Part shown: positions 9,326 through 17,653 of the stretch, in pieces | Numbering within the stretch: the first letter of the stretch is position 1 | How the letters are laid out: the number at the start of each line of letters is the position of its first letter | Position numbers and translations under genes: made by a program | Source of the DNA: an uncultured Roseicyclus sp. | Lineage (GTDB): Bacteria; Pseudomonadota; Alphaproteobacteria; Rhodobacterales; Rhodobacteraceae | DNA length: 64,000 nt | Direction: 5' to 3' | NCBI RefSeq assembly: GCF_937892565.1 | Contig: NZ_CALAHQ010000004.1 | Location: forward strand, 1 to 64,000 | Notes under the pieces: model-generated | The model's input: only the letters and a program-made list of their open reading frames with translations | Databases searched by the model: none | Told to the model about the DNA's origin: nothing

Positions 9326-9748
9326 TCAGCCGCCGCAGCCGCCGATGGTCACACGCACATTCTGACGCGCCTGCTTGAAGCTGCCGTCAGCCATGCGTGC
9401 GATCGCGACAACTTCTTGCTCACCGGCCAGGCGGATGCGGGTCGAAACCATATGCGATCCGGCAGCAGGGCCGAAATTGACGGTGCAGACATCGGGGTTT
9501 GGGTTGCCAGCGGCAAACAGAATAATCGCGGCAGCACCGGGTGCATCTACCTCGATTGGAACGGTATTGCCGTTCTCGGCAATCTCGGGGGCAATCAGGG
9601 TGATACCGTCCGAAGCCGCGTCCGAACCACCGGTGAATGTGGCGATGGCCTCTTCGAGCGTTGCGGCGTTTGCGATATGCGGAAGACCGAAAAAGGCCGC
9701 CGCAATCGCCAAACCGTTGCCGACGAATTGCCTGCGTGTCTGGGTCAT
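9326..9748 (-). CDS. soxY: SoxY, covalent sulfur-carrier protein
   Basis: A 140-residue periplasmic carrier. A Tat signal (TRRQFVGNG) precedes the SoxY domain, and the protein ends in the diagnostic swinging arm GGCGG, whose C138 carries thiosulfate-derived sulfur through the cycle. Length is typical. It is the second gene of the soxXYZABCDEF transcript, 41 bp after soxX. Confidence 0.96.
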   Translation of the reverse strand: MTQTRRQFVGNGLAIAAAFFGLPHIANAATLEEAIATFTGGSDAASDGITLIAPEIAENGNTVPIEVDAPGAAAIILFAAGNPNPDVCTVNFGPAAGSHMVSTRIRLAGEQEVVAIARMADGSFKQARQNVRVTIGGCGG

Positions 9749-9789
9749 GAGACTATTCTCCTTGAATTCTTGTACGAATACCGACCGGC

Positions 9790-10269
9790 CTAGTAGTCGG
9801 TCAGGGTCATCAGATAGGCAACGACATCCTCGATGTCTTGTGCTGCCAAAAGGGGCGAAAGCTCGCCTTCGGGTGCTTTGCCTGTGTAGGCATCGCCCGG
9901 ACGGGTATAGCCCGAGATGCGGTAGAACGAGGGCATGATCGAGTCGGGGAACATCACATCCGCATTGACGATCAACCCGCGCAATCCGGCCTCGTCCCAG
10001 CGTGTGGCCACACCGTCGAGCGAGGGGCCAACTTCGCCATGCCAGGCGAATTCATCCAGTGCGCTGACCTGATGACAGGCAAGGCAGTTTCCCGCAGCCC
10101 GGCTGACCATGATCTCGGCACCGCGTTGCGGGTTGCCGGCCTGTCCGGTCAAGGACGCTGCGATTTCACCGTATTCATTTGCCACCACATCGTTTGGAGC
10201 AACAACATCGGCTTGAAGGCTGGTTGCGGCGAGCATGAGCCCTGCCGCCAGCATGATCTGGCGCTTCAC
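9790..10269 (-). CDS. soxX: SoxX, monoheme cytochrome c subunit of SoxAX
   Basis: A 159-residue periplasmic cytochrome with a signal peptide (about 1-20) and one heme site, CLACH (62-66). A methionine-rich loop (VMFPDSIMPSFY) probably gives the axial ligand. With SoxA it forms the thiosulfate-binding cytochrome. The start codon is GTG at 10269, preceded by GGGAGGG at good spacing. It is the first gene of the main sox operon. The 121 bp upstream hold candidate SoxR operators. Confidence 0.94.
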   Translation of the reverse strand: MKRQIMLAAGLMLAATSLQADVVAPNDVVANEYGEIAASLTGQAGNPQRGAEIMVSRAAGNCLACHQVSALDEFAWHGEVGPSLDGVATRWDEAGLRGLIVNADVMFPDSIMPSFYRISGYTRPGDAYTGKAPEGELSPLLAAQDIEDVVAYLMTLTDY

Positions 10270-10327
10270 TTCGATTCCCTCCCTTTGGCCGAGTCAGTAG
10301 GCCGTGGTATACCGTAGACCTACACGC

Positions 10328-10365
10328 GCAATGATTGCAACAACACATTTGATTTTTTGCATGTG
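10328..10365. promoter_or_regulatory. Candidate SoxR operator region upstream of soxX
   Basis: Two inverted repeats lie 60-95 bp upstream of the soxX start: GCAATGATTGC (10328-10338, 5-bp arms) and CACAT-N12-ATGTG (10344-10365). In Paracoccus the repressor SoxR binds the soxW-soxX and soxS-soxV intergenic regions. A CACATT...CAT element with similar layout occurs at 11777-11796. Assignment to SoxR is inference. Confidence 0.4.
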
Positions 10366-10390
10366 AGCGCCATCTTGTGCCACCCGCAGG

Positions 10391-10972
10391 TCAATCGACA
10401 GCCCCCGCCGCGGCTTGCTGTGCGAACATACGGGCATGATATCGCTGGAAATCTTCCTCGCCCGCATAGCCTTGTTCCAGGACCCAGTTGAGCATGTTGA
10501 AGGTGGTCCAGCGACCAAAGGCACCGGGCATGACGACGGCTGCCGCTTCAATCCCGGTCACATCCTCGGGGACAGCTTCGGGAAAGAACAAGATCGTCGG
10601 CGTGAACAGATTGCGCCAGCGCCGCGCGATCTGGCGCTCTTCCATCGTCTCGCCGTCGAAATCGGTCACCTCGGTCGCGCCATGCATGTTGATGCGGACA
10701 AAATAGAAATCTTCCTCCAGCATCTTGAGGATATCGGGCACGACCCAGACCTCTTCATGCATCTTGGAGCAGTAGATGCAGCCGCGCTGTTCGATGATCA
10801 CGGCAAAGCGGCGGCCTTGGGCGTTGGCATCGGCCAGATCCTCACGCAGGTCGAGGAAGGTCTCATGGATCCAGGGCGCAATGTGCAGCCCGTCATCGCC
10901 CAACTCGGCCAGCGCAGGCGTGGCCAGCGCGAACATCGCTGCGGCAATCCATCCTGTCAGTCTTGCAAACAT
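10391..10972 (-). CDS. soxW: SoxW, periplasmic thioredoxin-like protein
   Basis: A 193-residue secreted thioredoxin-fold protein. A signal peptide (about 1-22) is followed by the redox pair CIYC (C65, C68) in EQRGCIYCSKMHEEV and a cis-proline segment FTPTILFFPEA. SoxW receives reducing equivalents across the membrane from SoxV. The start at 10972 is chosen for its AGGAGG ribosome site and signal peptide; a longer frame upstream runs antisense-like through soxV. It follows soxV by 41 bp. Confidence 0.9.
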   Translation of the reverse strand: MFARLTGWIAAAMFALATPALAELGDDGLHIAPWIHETFLDLREDLADANAQGRRFAVIIEQRGCIYCSKMHEEVWVVPDILKMLEEDFYFVRINMHGATEVTDFDGETMEERQIARRWRNLFTPTILFFPEAVPEDVTGIEAAAVVMPGAFGRWTTFNMLNWVLEQGYAGEEDFQRYHARMFAQQAAAGAVD

Positions 10973-11013
10973 GGCATTGGGCCTCCTGCTGCCCTTGGCT
11001 GTGGCGGGGTGCG

Positions 11014-11754
11014 TCACCCGATGGTCTGAAACACCTCGAACGTGTTGATCATCCACTCTGCAATGTAGAGCAGCGCATTGGTGGCGATCAAAATGCCAAA
11101 CACCACCAACGCGCCGCCCATGATTTTCTCGACCATGCCCAGATGCCGCCGGAAGCGGCCCATCAGCCGCATGAAGGGCCCGACAAAGCCAGCCGCCAGC
11201 ACGAAGGGCAGCGTCATCCCCACCCCATAGGCGGCCAGCAACGCCACCCCCTGCCCCGCCGATCCGGTCGATCCCGCCAGAAACAGGATCGCCGCCAGCA
11301 CCGGGCCCACGCAGGGCGTCCAGCCAAAGGCAAAGGCCAGCCCGATCAGATAGGCGCCGCCCAAGCCCAGATTGGCGCTGTCGCCGGGTTCGGCGCGCAA
11401 GCTGCGATTGAGAAAGCCGATGCGGATCACGCCCAGAAAATGCAGACCCATGGCGATGATCAGCGCGGCCGCCACATAGCGCAGCACATCGAACCAGTCG
11501 CGCAGCACCTGTCCAAAGACCGACGCCGAGGCGCCCAGCGCCACAAACACCGTCAGCACGCCCGCCGCAAAGACCGCCGCCCCCAGGATGGCACGCAACC
11601 GGACCGCCCGCGTCACGGCGCCGCCCTGGGCCACCTCGAACGCACTCATCCCGCCCAGATAACTCAGGTAGAATGGCACCATCGGCAGGATACAGGGCGA
11701 CAGAAATGACAACAGCCCGGCAAAAAAGGCACCCGTCATGGAAATGTCGAACAT
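11014..11754 (-). CDS. soxV: SoxV, CcdA/DsbD-type membrane thiol-electron transporter
   Basis: A 246-residue integral membrane protein of the CcdA family with about six hydrophobic segments. The conserved transmembrane cysteines are C21 (LSPCILPMVP) and C148 (GWTPCVGP). It moves electrons from cytoplasmic thioredoxin to periplasmic SoxW and the Sox proteins, keeping SoxY active. It is the first gene of the leftward soxVW transcript and is divergent from soxS across a short 51 bp gap. Confidence 0.92.
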   Translation of the reverse strand: MFDISMTGAFFAGLLSFLSPCILPMVPFYLSYLGGMSAFEVAQGGAVTRAVRLRAILGAAVFAAGVLTVFVALGASASVFGQVLRDWFDVLRYVAAALIIAMGLHFLGVIRIGFLNRSLRAEPGDSANLGLGGAYLIGLAFAFGWTPCVGPVLAAILFLAGSTGSAGQGVALLAAYGVGMTLPFVLAAGFVGPFMRLMGRFRRHLGMVEKIMGGALVVFGILIATNALLYIAEWMINTFEVFQTIG

Positions 11755-11776
11755 TTGAGGGACCTGCCGTGGACTT

Positions 11777-11796
11777 CACATTCAAGAATTCATATT
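11777..11796. promoter_or_regulatory. Candidate SoxR operator between soxV and soxS
   Basis: The divergent soxV-soxS gap contains CACATT-N8-CATATT overlapping the GAATTC palindrome. It shares the leading CACATT and a trailing CAT element with the site upstream of soxX. It is placed where SoxR binds in Paracoccus. The binding itself is inference. Confidence 0.35.
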
Positions 11797-11805
11797 AGTG
11801 GCCTC

Positions 11806-12234
11806 ATGGGAATTTCGTCAACGTTGCAGTCAAAACAGTTTTTTCGCCGCATGGTTGTGCAGCTTGCGGGGCTGCTGATCTGTGCGCTGCTGTTGGCACC
11901 CGGCGCTTTGCGGGCGGATGGGCTGGAACTGGTGATGGTCGAACAGCGCGGCTGTGCCTATTGCATAAGCTGGCACGCCGATGTCGGCCCCGAATACCCC
12001 ATCACCCCCGAAGGCCGCGCGGCGCCGCTGCGGGTGGTCGATCTGCACGCGTTGCCCAAGGATCTGACCCTTGCGCGCCGCCCCGTCTACACCCCCACCT
12101 TTGTGCTTGTGCGTGACGGGCAGGAAATCGGCCGGATCGAGGGCTATCCGGGCGAAGATTTCTTTTGGCCGCTGCTTGATCGGCTGTTGCGGCAAGACGA
12201 TGCGGATTGGGCGACACAGGATGCAGGCAGATGA
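11806..12234 (+). CDS. soxS: SoxS, thioredoxin-like periplasmic protein
   Basis: A secreted thioredoxin-fold protein of 142 residues from the ATG at 11806 (an ATG at 11851 is also possible; neither has a strong ribosome site). A hydrophobic signal segment (VVQLAGLLICALLLAPGALRA) is followed by the redox motif CAYC (C50, C53) in VEQRGCAYCISWH and by YTPTFVLVRDGQEIGRIEGYPGEDFFW, the cis-proline side of the fold. SoxS keeps SoxY in its active form in Paracoccus. It shares the EQRGCxYC signature with SoxW. It is transcribed with soxR and soxT. Confidence 0.88.
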   Translation: MGISSTLQSKQFFRRMVVQLAGLLICALLLAPGALRADGLELVMVEQRGCAYCISWHADVGPEYPITPEGRAAPLRVVDLHALPKDLTLARRPVYTPTFVLVRDGQEIGRIEGYPGEDFFWPLLDRLLRQDDADWATQDAGR

Positions 12235-12304
12235 GACCATCGCCCGTTTTTGCCCTTGATTTGCCGGCGCAAGGCGACAATTTGCGCGCAAAGGGGATCA
12301 TGAC

Positions 12305-12694
12305 ATGACCGTGCACAACGAATTGGCTGGGCTTGACCCGCTGGATCGGGCGGAGATGCGCGCATCCGTCTTGCCACGGGTGGACCAGGACATAGACGAG
12401 GCCACATGGCGCCGCTTGCGCGACAATGCGCAGACCGCATCGGATTTTCTCAAGGCGATCAGCCATGAGGGCCGGTTGATGATCTTGTGTTCGCTGGCCA
12501 ATGGCGAGAAATCCGTGACCGAAATCGAGGAAATGCTGTCTTCGCGGCAGGCGGCTGTGTCGCAACAGCTGTCGCGGCTCAGGCTTGAGGGGCTGGTGAC
12601 GGCCCGGCGCGACGGCAAGCAGATCTATTACAGTTTGACAGATGACCGGGCACGCATGATCATCGAACGTGTCTACGAGTTGTTCTGCACCTGA
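12305..12694 (+). CDS. soxR: SoxR, ArsR-family repressor of sox genes
   Basis: A 129-residue winged-helix regulator. The recognition region is SSRQAAVSQQLSRLRLEGLV (about 79-98), followed by the wing RRDGKQIYYSL. Two cysteines, C62 (MILCSLANGE) and C128 (ELFCT), match the dithiol sensor pair of the related sulfide sensors SqrR, BigR and YgaV, which form a polysulfide bridge when reactive sulfur species appear. This supports derepression by sulfur compounds. AAAGGGGAT precedes the ATG. It lies between soxS and soxT. Confidence 0.92.
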   Translation: MTVHNELAGLDPLDRAEMRASVLPRVDQDIDEATWRRLRDNAQTASDFLKAISHEGRLMILCSLANGEKSVTEIEEMLSSRQAAVSQQLSRLRLEGLVTARRDGKQIYYSLTDDRARMIIERVYELFCT

Positions 12695-12739
12695 CGCGCC
12701 CCGCCAGACCGGCGCGCGTCTGGCGGCAAGGGAGGGAAC

Positions 12740-13801
12740 GTGCTCGAACTTGTTGGAGAAAGCTGGACGATCACCCTGATCGGCCTTGGCGGTGGTGTTG
12801 TGCTTGGGCTTGCGGCGCGGCTGGGTCGTTTTTGTACTCTGGGCATGATCGAGGATGTCCATTACGGCAATGACCGCGGGCGGCTGTGGATGTGGGTGCT
12901 GGCCTTGGGCGTGGCCATGACCGCCAATTTCGCGGCCGAGGCCGCCGGGCTGATCCGGCTTGACCAAACCATCTATCTGCAAAACGGCTTTACGCTGGGC
13001 GGGGCGGCGCTGGGCGGGTTGCTCTTTGGCTATGGCATGGCGCAGGCGGGCAATTGCGGCTACGGCATGCTGGCGCGGCTGGGCGGCGGCGATCTGCGGG
13101 CGCTGGTCATCGCGCTGATCATGGGGGTTACGGCCTATGTCATGCTTTTTGGGCCTTTGGCCGCGATACGGGCGCGCTTTTTCCCCATCGATCCGATGCA
13201 GGACACGCCACAGGGCTGGGCGCATGTGATCGGGGCCGCCAGCGCCCTGCCGGCCGTTGCGGTCGCGGGGGGGCTTGGGGTCATCCTGGCGGGCGGCGCG
13301 GCGATGGCGTTGCTGCGGGCAAGGCGCCACACGGAAATATTCTGGGCCGGCATGGCCGGGCTTGCCATCACCTCGGGGTTTGTGGGCAGTTATTGGGTGG
13401 CCGACAACGGCTTTGACCCTGTCGCGGTGCATTCGCACAGCTTCACCGCCGCGGTGGGCGACACCATCCGTTACACGATGCTGTCGTCAGGGCTGGAACC
13501 CGATTTCGCCATCGGTTCGGTTTTGGGCGTGGTCATCGGGGCGCTGATCGGCAGCGTGATCCGCGATGGGTTCCGCTGGGAAGCCTGTGATGATCCGCGC
13601 GAGTTGAAGCGCCAGATGGGCGGCGCGGTCCTGATGGGCATTGGCGCGGTGCTGGCGGCGGGGTGTTCGGTCGGGCAAGGTCTGGGGGCGATGTCGGTCC
13701 TGTCGGTGCACGCACCGGTGGTGGCGGCCATGATCTGGCTGGGCGGCTGGCTGGGTCTGCGCCATCTGATCGAAGGGATCGGGCTGAGCCGCGCCGCATA
13801 G
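12740..13801 (+). CDS. soxT: SoxT, YeeE/YedE-family sulfur-compound transporter
   Basis: A 353-residue polytopic membrane protein of the YeeE/YedE (TsuA-like) family with about nine hydrophobic segments. Conserved cysteines lie in GRFCTLG (C32), QAGNCGYG and AAGCSVGQG. These line the thiosulfate path in TsuA relatives. It probably imports a sulfur compound, perhaps to signal to SoxR. Translation starts at GTG (12740) behind GGGAGGG. It is the last gene of the soxSRT group and converges on a GntR gene. Confidence 0.88.
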   Translation: MLELVGESWTITLIGLGGGVVLGLAARLGRFCTLGMIEDVHYGNDRGRLWMWVLALGVAMTANFAAEAAGLIRLDQTIYLQNGFTLGGAALGGLLFGYGMAQAGNCGYGMLARLGGGDLRALVIALIMGVTAYVMLFGPLAAIRARFFPIDPMQDTPQGWAHVIGAASALPAVAVAGGLGVILAGGAAMALLRARRHTEIFWAGMAGLAITSGFVGSYWVADNGFDPVAVHSHSFTAAVGDTIRYTMLSSGLEPDFAIGSVLGVVIGALIGSVIRDGFRWEACDDPRELKRQMGGAVLMGIGAVLAAGCSVGQGLGAMSVLSVHAPVVAAMIWLGGWLGLRHLIEGIGLSRAA

Positions 13802-13825
13802 CTGGCGCATGCCTGTGGCCCGTGG

Positions 13826-14485
13826 TCAGGTCTTGGGAAACAGGAATTCCCCCGTTGCCATGTAATGACGCACCAGCGCATCGACCGCCCCCTCGGTATC
13901 GCGCTTGAGGGTCAGAGCCTTGATTTCGTCATGTTCATGCAAGACGTTGCGCACCACGCGCGACTTTCCGCGCGCCAAGACACGGTAGCGGATGTTCAAT
14001 TCGTATAGCCGGGCGCAGTTTTCCAACAAGATGCGCGAACCACAGGCCGAAATCAGCGCCTGATGAAAGTTGCGATGCGCCACTTCCCAGGCTGACACGA
14101 CGGCGCCGGGCTTGTCGTCGGCGTCTCGGTCCAGCGCACTCATCCGGAAATGGGCGACGACCACGTGTTCTTCCCACCGGCTGTCGCCCTGGGCGATGGA
14201 CCGACGCAGCGCCTCACCTTCCAGCAGGCACCGGTTTTGCAAGATGTCGCCGAAATCAACCGCCGAGGCATCGGCCACGAAAAATCCGCGCTTGTCGATG
14301 CGCTGCACCCAGCCTTCGACGGTCAACTGATTGAGCGCCTCGCGGATGGGCGAGGTGCCGCAATTATAGCGATCCGACAGCATCTTGAGCCCGAGTTTCT
14401 GGCGCGGCGGCAGCGTGGCCATAAGGATATCGCGCTTGATCTCGTGAAAGACCGAAATGCCGAGCGATTGAGCCTTATCCGACAT
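13826..14485 (-). CDS. GntR-family transcriptional regulator (FadR/FCD subfamily)
   Basis: A 219-residue regulator. The N-terminal winged helix has LSDRYNCGTSPIREALNQLTVEGWV as the recognition region, and an all-helical FCD ligand domain follows (RCLLEGEALR, HRNFHQALI, EHDEIKAL, H.. metal-type residues). FCD regulators usually sense small carboxylates. The start at 14485 is chosen because GGGAACGGGTT precedes it and a normal N-terminus follows. It diverges from the FAH/ABC operon at 14762, which it most likely controls. Confidence 0.88.
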   Translation of the reverse strand: MSDKAQSLGISVFHEIKRDILMATLPPRQKLGLKMLSDRYNCGTSPIREALNQLTVEGWVQRIDKRGFFVADASAVDFGDILQNRCLLEGEALRRSIAQGDSRWEEHVVVAHFRMSALDRDADDKPGAVVSAWEVAHRNFHQALISACGSRILLENCARLYELNIRYRVLARGKSRVVRNVLHEHDEIKALTLKRDTEGAVDALVRHYMATGEFLFPKT

Positions 14486-14761
14486 AACCCGTTCCCATAG
14501 CCGATCTTTCCCGGCCAAATTGACGCCCGGCACCTAAGCCATCGTGTTTAATCCGGCAAGTCCTCAAAATCACGACACAAACGCCCGACATCTCACGCAG
14601 GCCTTCCCTTGGCAAAGCACAGTCCGATGAAAAGCAGGTTCGACAAAGTGCCGATCGGATGATCTTTTCCGAAAAAGATTTGCCGCGAAGAAAATAATCG
14701 ACAATCCTTCGGATAAAGGCAACAAAGAATCACAACAGCAACCGACACAAGGGGAAGACGC
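14486..14761. promoter_or_regulatory. Divergent control region, GntR gene / FAH-ABC operon
   Basis: A 276 bp AT-richer gap between divergent genes. It holds the inverted repeat ATCTTTT-CCGA-AAAAGAT (14662-14679) and a shorter ATCC-TTC-GGAT repeat near 14714. The ribosome site AGGGGAAG precedes the FAH gene. No promoter hexamers are convincing. The repeats are candidate binding sites for the adjacent GntR protein. Confidence 0.4.
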
Positions 14762-15709
14762 ATGCGGCTGTTCTACGGCAATGACCACGAGGTTTTCGTG
14801 CTGCGGGGGGATGAAGGCGTCAATGTGACGGGGCTTCTGACCGATTTGCCGCATCTGCGGCGCGAAGATCTGATGGCCGCGCTGATTGCTGACTTCGACG
14901 CCTACCGCGCCCGGATCGAGGCGCATGTCGCAAGCGCGCCCGGCGTCAAGCTCGCCTCCATCCGCATTCGCGCACCGCTGCCGCGCCCGCGCAACATCGT
15001 GTGCATGGCCACCAATTACATGGAAGACGGCACCTTGCCCGCGCCGCCGCCGATCAATGCCTTCCACAAGGTCTCGAACGCCGTGATCGGCCCGGGCGAG
15101 CGCATGATCTTGCCCGATGCGCCCGCGTCCAATTTCGAATGCGAAGCGGAATTCGCCGTGATCATCGGCAAGCGCGCCTCCAATGTCGCGGAAGCGGATG
15201 CGATGGGCCATATCTTTGGCTACATGAACTTTCTCGATGGCTCGGCCCGTGGCCTGCCGCCCGATCGCAACGTGTTCTTTCAGGGCAAATCGCGCGAGAC
15301 ATTCGCGCCCACCGGCCCCTGGATCGTGACCGCCGACGAGATCGCCGATCCCTATGACATTTCGCTGAAACTATGGGTGAACGGCGTTTTGAAACAGGAT
15401 TTTCACGCCAGCGACATGGCCCACAACATCGCGCGCTGCATTTCATGGGCAAGCTCGATCCACACGCTGGAACCGGGCGACATTCTGGCCACCGGCACCA
15501 ATCATCGCGGCCTCAGCAGCATCCAGCATGACGACACGATCGAACTGGAATGCACCCATCTGGGGCGGCTGATGATCAAGGTCCACGATGATCTGCACCG
15601 CACATGGCCCCGCGAGACGCGGCTGGAACGCACGTCCAAGGGGCTTGGCCCCCTGCCGCCACAGACCAGTGGAAAATATGCGGCCAGCGAGGACAAGGTC
15701 ACGGCCTGA
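14762..15709 (+). CDS. Fumarylacetoacetate hydrolase family protein
   Basis: A 315-residue FAH-superfamily enzyme. The divalent-metal motif is FECEAEFAVIIGKRA (E-x-E followed later by D), and the family segments NFLDGSARGLPPDR, KSRETFAPTGPWIV and DILATGTNHRG are present. Members hydrolyse or decarboxylate 1,3-dicarbonyl acids in aromatic and sugar-acid catabolism. The substrate here is unknown. It opens an operon with an ABC importer and a second FAH-type enzyme, which suggests that an imported compound is degraded through an acylpyruvate-like intermediate. Confidence 0.85.
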   Translation: MRLFYGNDHEVFVLRGDEGVNVTGLLTDLPHLRREDLMAALIADFDAYRARIEAHVASAPGVKLASIRIRAPLPRPRNIVCMATNYMEDGTLPAPPPINAFHKVSNAVIGPGERMILPDAPASNFECEAEFAVIIGKRASNVAEADAMGHIFGYMNFLDGSARGLPPDRNVFFQGKSRETFAPTGPWIVTADEIADPYDISLKLWVNGVLKQDFHASDMAHNIARCISWASSIHTLEPGDILATGTNHRGLSSIQHDDTIELECTHLGRLMIKVHDDLHRTWPRETRLERTSKGLGPLPPQTSGKYAASEDKVTA

Positions 15710-15727
15710 GGGCTTGGGACCAGTGCA

Positions 15728-15757
15728 ATTGGTTGGCCCGTGCCAGGACCGACCAAT
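15728..15757 (+). other. Intercistronic stem-loop upstream of the binding-protein gene
   Basis: Arms ATTGGTTGG (15728-15736) and CCGACCAAT (15749-15757) can form a 9-bp stem with one G-U pair and a 12-nt loop. There is no T-tract, so it is unlikely to be a terminator. Such hairpins before solute-binding-protein genes can stabilise or process the transcript to raise binding-protein levels. Confidence 0.45.
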
Positions 15758-15827
15758 CAAGACCCGGACGGCGATGATTGGAGACATCTCCGGCGGGACA
15801 TTCTCACCAACAGGGAGGACTGCAAAC

Positions 15828-16847
15828 ATGAAGACCTTGGCTCGTTTCACGCGCAAGGGCATCCTTGCAGCCACGCTGGGGCTTATGCCTCTGGCGGCGG
15901 CGGCACAGGATGTGAAAGAGATCACTTTCGTTTCGCCCAGCCCGTCGGCCATCAACTCGTTCCCGGTCCATGTGGCCGTGGGCGAAGGCTATTTCGCTGA
16001 TGAGGGGCTTTCGGTCACCACACAGGCGGTCAACGGCTCGTCCGCGATCCTTCAGGCACTGGCCGCAGGTCAGGCCGATTTCGGCCGTCCCGGCCCTGCC
16101 CCCGTCATCGTCGCCAATTCGCGCGGTGTCGAGGTGACCTTCCTTTACAACTCGTTGCCGCGCAGCTCGTTCGGCATCCTGGTGCAGGAAGGATCGCCGA
16201 TCCAGTCGCCCGAGGATCTTCGCGGTGCCACGATCGGGGTCGGCACGGCCGATGGTGCCGAAGTGGGCTTTGCCCGCGCGATCTTGTCCGACTACGGCAT
16301 GAGCGAACCGGCAGACTATACCTTCATCCCCGTGGGTGACGGCGGGCCTGCAACGGCGGGCCTTCAGCGCGGCGATATCGTGGCCTATGTCGGGTCCCTG
16401 GCAGACCGCGCGATCATCACCTTCCGCGGCATGCCGATGCGCGACATCACCCCCGAAAAGTTCGACACACTCTTTGGGAATGGCTACGCCGCCATGACCG
16501 CCTATGTGAATGAGAACCCCGAAATCGTCGAAGGCTTCGGCCGGGCGCTGGTGCGCGCGACCATCTTCACCCGTGATCCCGCCAACCGCGATCGCGTGCT
16601 GGACCATCTCGAAGTGGCCAACCCGCAAGAGATCGAGGATCGTGGTTTTGCAAATGCGCTGCTTGATGCCGTTCTGGCCAAGGGCTTGCCGCATAACCCC
16701 GACAATGGCTGGGGCTACAACGACCCCGAGCATTGGCAGGTCTGGCACGACAACCTCGTGGCCTCTGGCGATCTTCCGGCTGCTTTGCCCGATGTCTCGG
16801 TCGTCTATTCCAATGCCTTCGTCGAAGCATGGAACACGCTTCCGTGA
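15828..16847 (+). CDS. ABC importer substrate-binding protein (SsuA/NMT1 type)
   Basis: A 339-residue periplasmic binding protein with a signal peptide (KTLARFTRKGILAATLGLMPLAAAAQD). The NMT1/THI5-like domain shows VAVGEGYFADEGLSV, QALAAGQADFGRPGPAPVI and EDLRGATIGVG, as in sulfonate, nitrate and pyrimidine-precursor importers. Start at 15828 follows GGGAGGA. The ligand is unknown. The flanking FAH-family hydrolases suggest an organic acid or aromatic rather than a sulfonate, and no monooxygenase gene is present nearby. Confidence 0.88.
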   Translation: MKTLARFTRKGILAATLGLMPLAAAAQDVKEITFVSPSPSAINSFPVHVAVGEGYFADEGLSVTTQAVNGSSAILQALAAGQADFGRPGPAPVIVANSRGVEVTFLYNSLPRSSFGILVQEGSPIQSPEDLRGATIGVGTADGAEVGFARAILSDYGMSEPADYTFIPVGDGGPATAGLQRGDIVAYVGSLADRAIITFRGMPMRDITPEKFDTLFGNGYAAMTAYVNENPEIVEGFGRALVRATIFTRDPANRDRVLDHLEVANPQEIEDRGFANALLDAVLAKGLPHNPDNGWGYNDPEHWQVWHDNLVASGDLPAALPDVSVVYSNAFVEAWNTLP

Positions 16848-17653
16848 GCGTTTCACCGCAACAAAAGGAACCGGCCGCACAGGATGCGCGGCCGGTCTAC
16901 GTCCTGAGGGGCGTAAACAAATTCTACGCCAAGCGCGGTATCCATGCGCTTGACGACGTGAACCTGACCCTTGTCGAAGGCAGCTTTTCTTCCGTCATCG
17001 GTGCCAGCGGGTGCGGGAAATCCACGCTGCTCAAGATCATGGCGGGTCTGACGCCGCCCTCGGCAGGAAGCGTCATGCTGGAAGGCAAGCCCGTGATGGG
17101 CCCGCGCGAAGACATCGGCATGATGTTTCAGCAAGCCACGTTGTTTCCCTGGCGGACGGTCCTGGAAAACATCGTGCTGCCCATCGAGATCCGCGACGGC
17201 AAGGCTGCCGCCCGGCAGGCCCATGATCGCGCCCGCGATCTGTTGGCGATGGCCGGTCTGACCGGCTTCGAACATGTGTTTCCCAACGAATTGTCGGGCG
17301 GCATGGCCCAGCGCGCGGCGATCTGTCGGATGCTGGTGTCGCAGCCATCGGTTCTATTGCTCGATGAACCCTTCAGCGCCCTTGACGAGTTGACGCGCGA
17401 CTTCATGAACATGGAGCTTCAGCGCATCTGCCGCGAGCGCAATGCGACGACCTTTCTGGTCACCCATTCCATCCAGGAAGCGGTGATCTTGTCGGATGTG
17501 GTCTATGTCATGTCGCCCCGCCCCGGCCGGTTTGTGGAAGAGGTGGTGATCGATCTGCCGCGCCCGCGCACGCTTGAGATGATGACCACGCCGCAATTCG
17601 GGGCGCTGGTCGACCGGATCCGGTCACAACTGGACGAAGGAGCATTGGCATGA
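16829..17653 (+). CDS. ABC importer ATPase (SsuB/TauB type)
   Basis: A 274-residue nucleotide-binding subunit. Walker A is GASGCGKST, the Q-loop is in MMFQQATLFPW, the signature is LSGGMAQR, Walker B is VLLLDEPFSALDE and the H-loop is VTHSIQEA. The ATG at 16829 overlaps the binding-protein gene by 19 bp. A GTG at 16844 sits in a 4-bp GTGA overlap with the preceding stop and is an equally good start, giving 269 residues. Confidence 0.92.
   Translation: MEHASVSVSPQQKEPAAQDARPVYVLRGVNKFYAKRGIHALDDVNLTLVEGSFSSVIGASGCGKSTLLKIMAGLTPPSAGSVMLEGKPVMGPREDIGMMFQQATLFPWRTVLENIVLPIEIRDGKAAARQAHDRARDLLAMAGLTGFEHVFPNELSGGMAQRAAICRMLVSQPSVLLLDEPFSALDELTRDFMNMELQRICRERNATTFLVTHSIQEAVILSDVVYVMSPRPGRFVEEVVIDLPRPRTLEMMTTPQFGALVDRIRSQLDEGALA

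Noticed and set aside
10391..11785. Single 464-codon frame suggesting a SoxV-SoxW fusion
   Set aside because: The N-terminal part is an out-of-frame reading of soxV. SoxW begins at 10972 with its own AGGAGG site and signal peptide, and soxV is intact in another frame.
12002..13438. 478-codon minus-strand frame across soxS, soxR and soxT
   Set aside because: It covers three convincingly assigned genes on the other strand, and its protein is His/Arg/Gln-rich with no recognisable domain.
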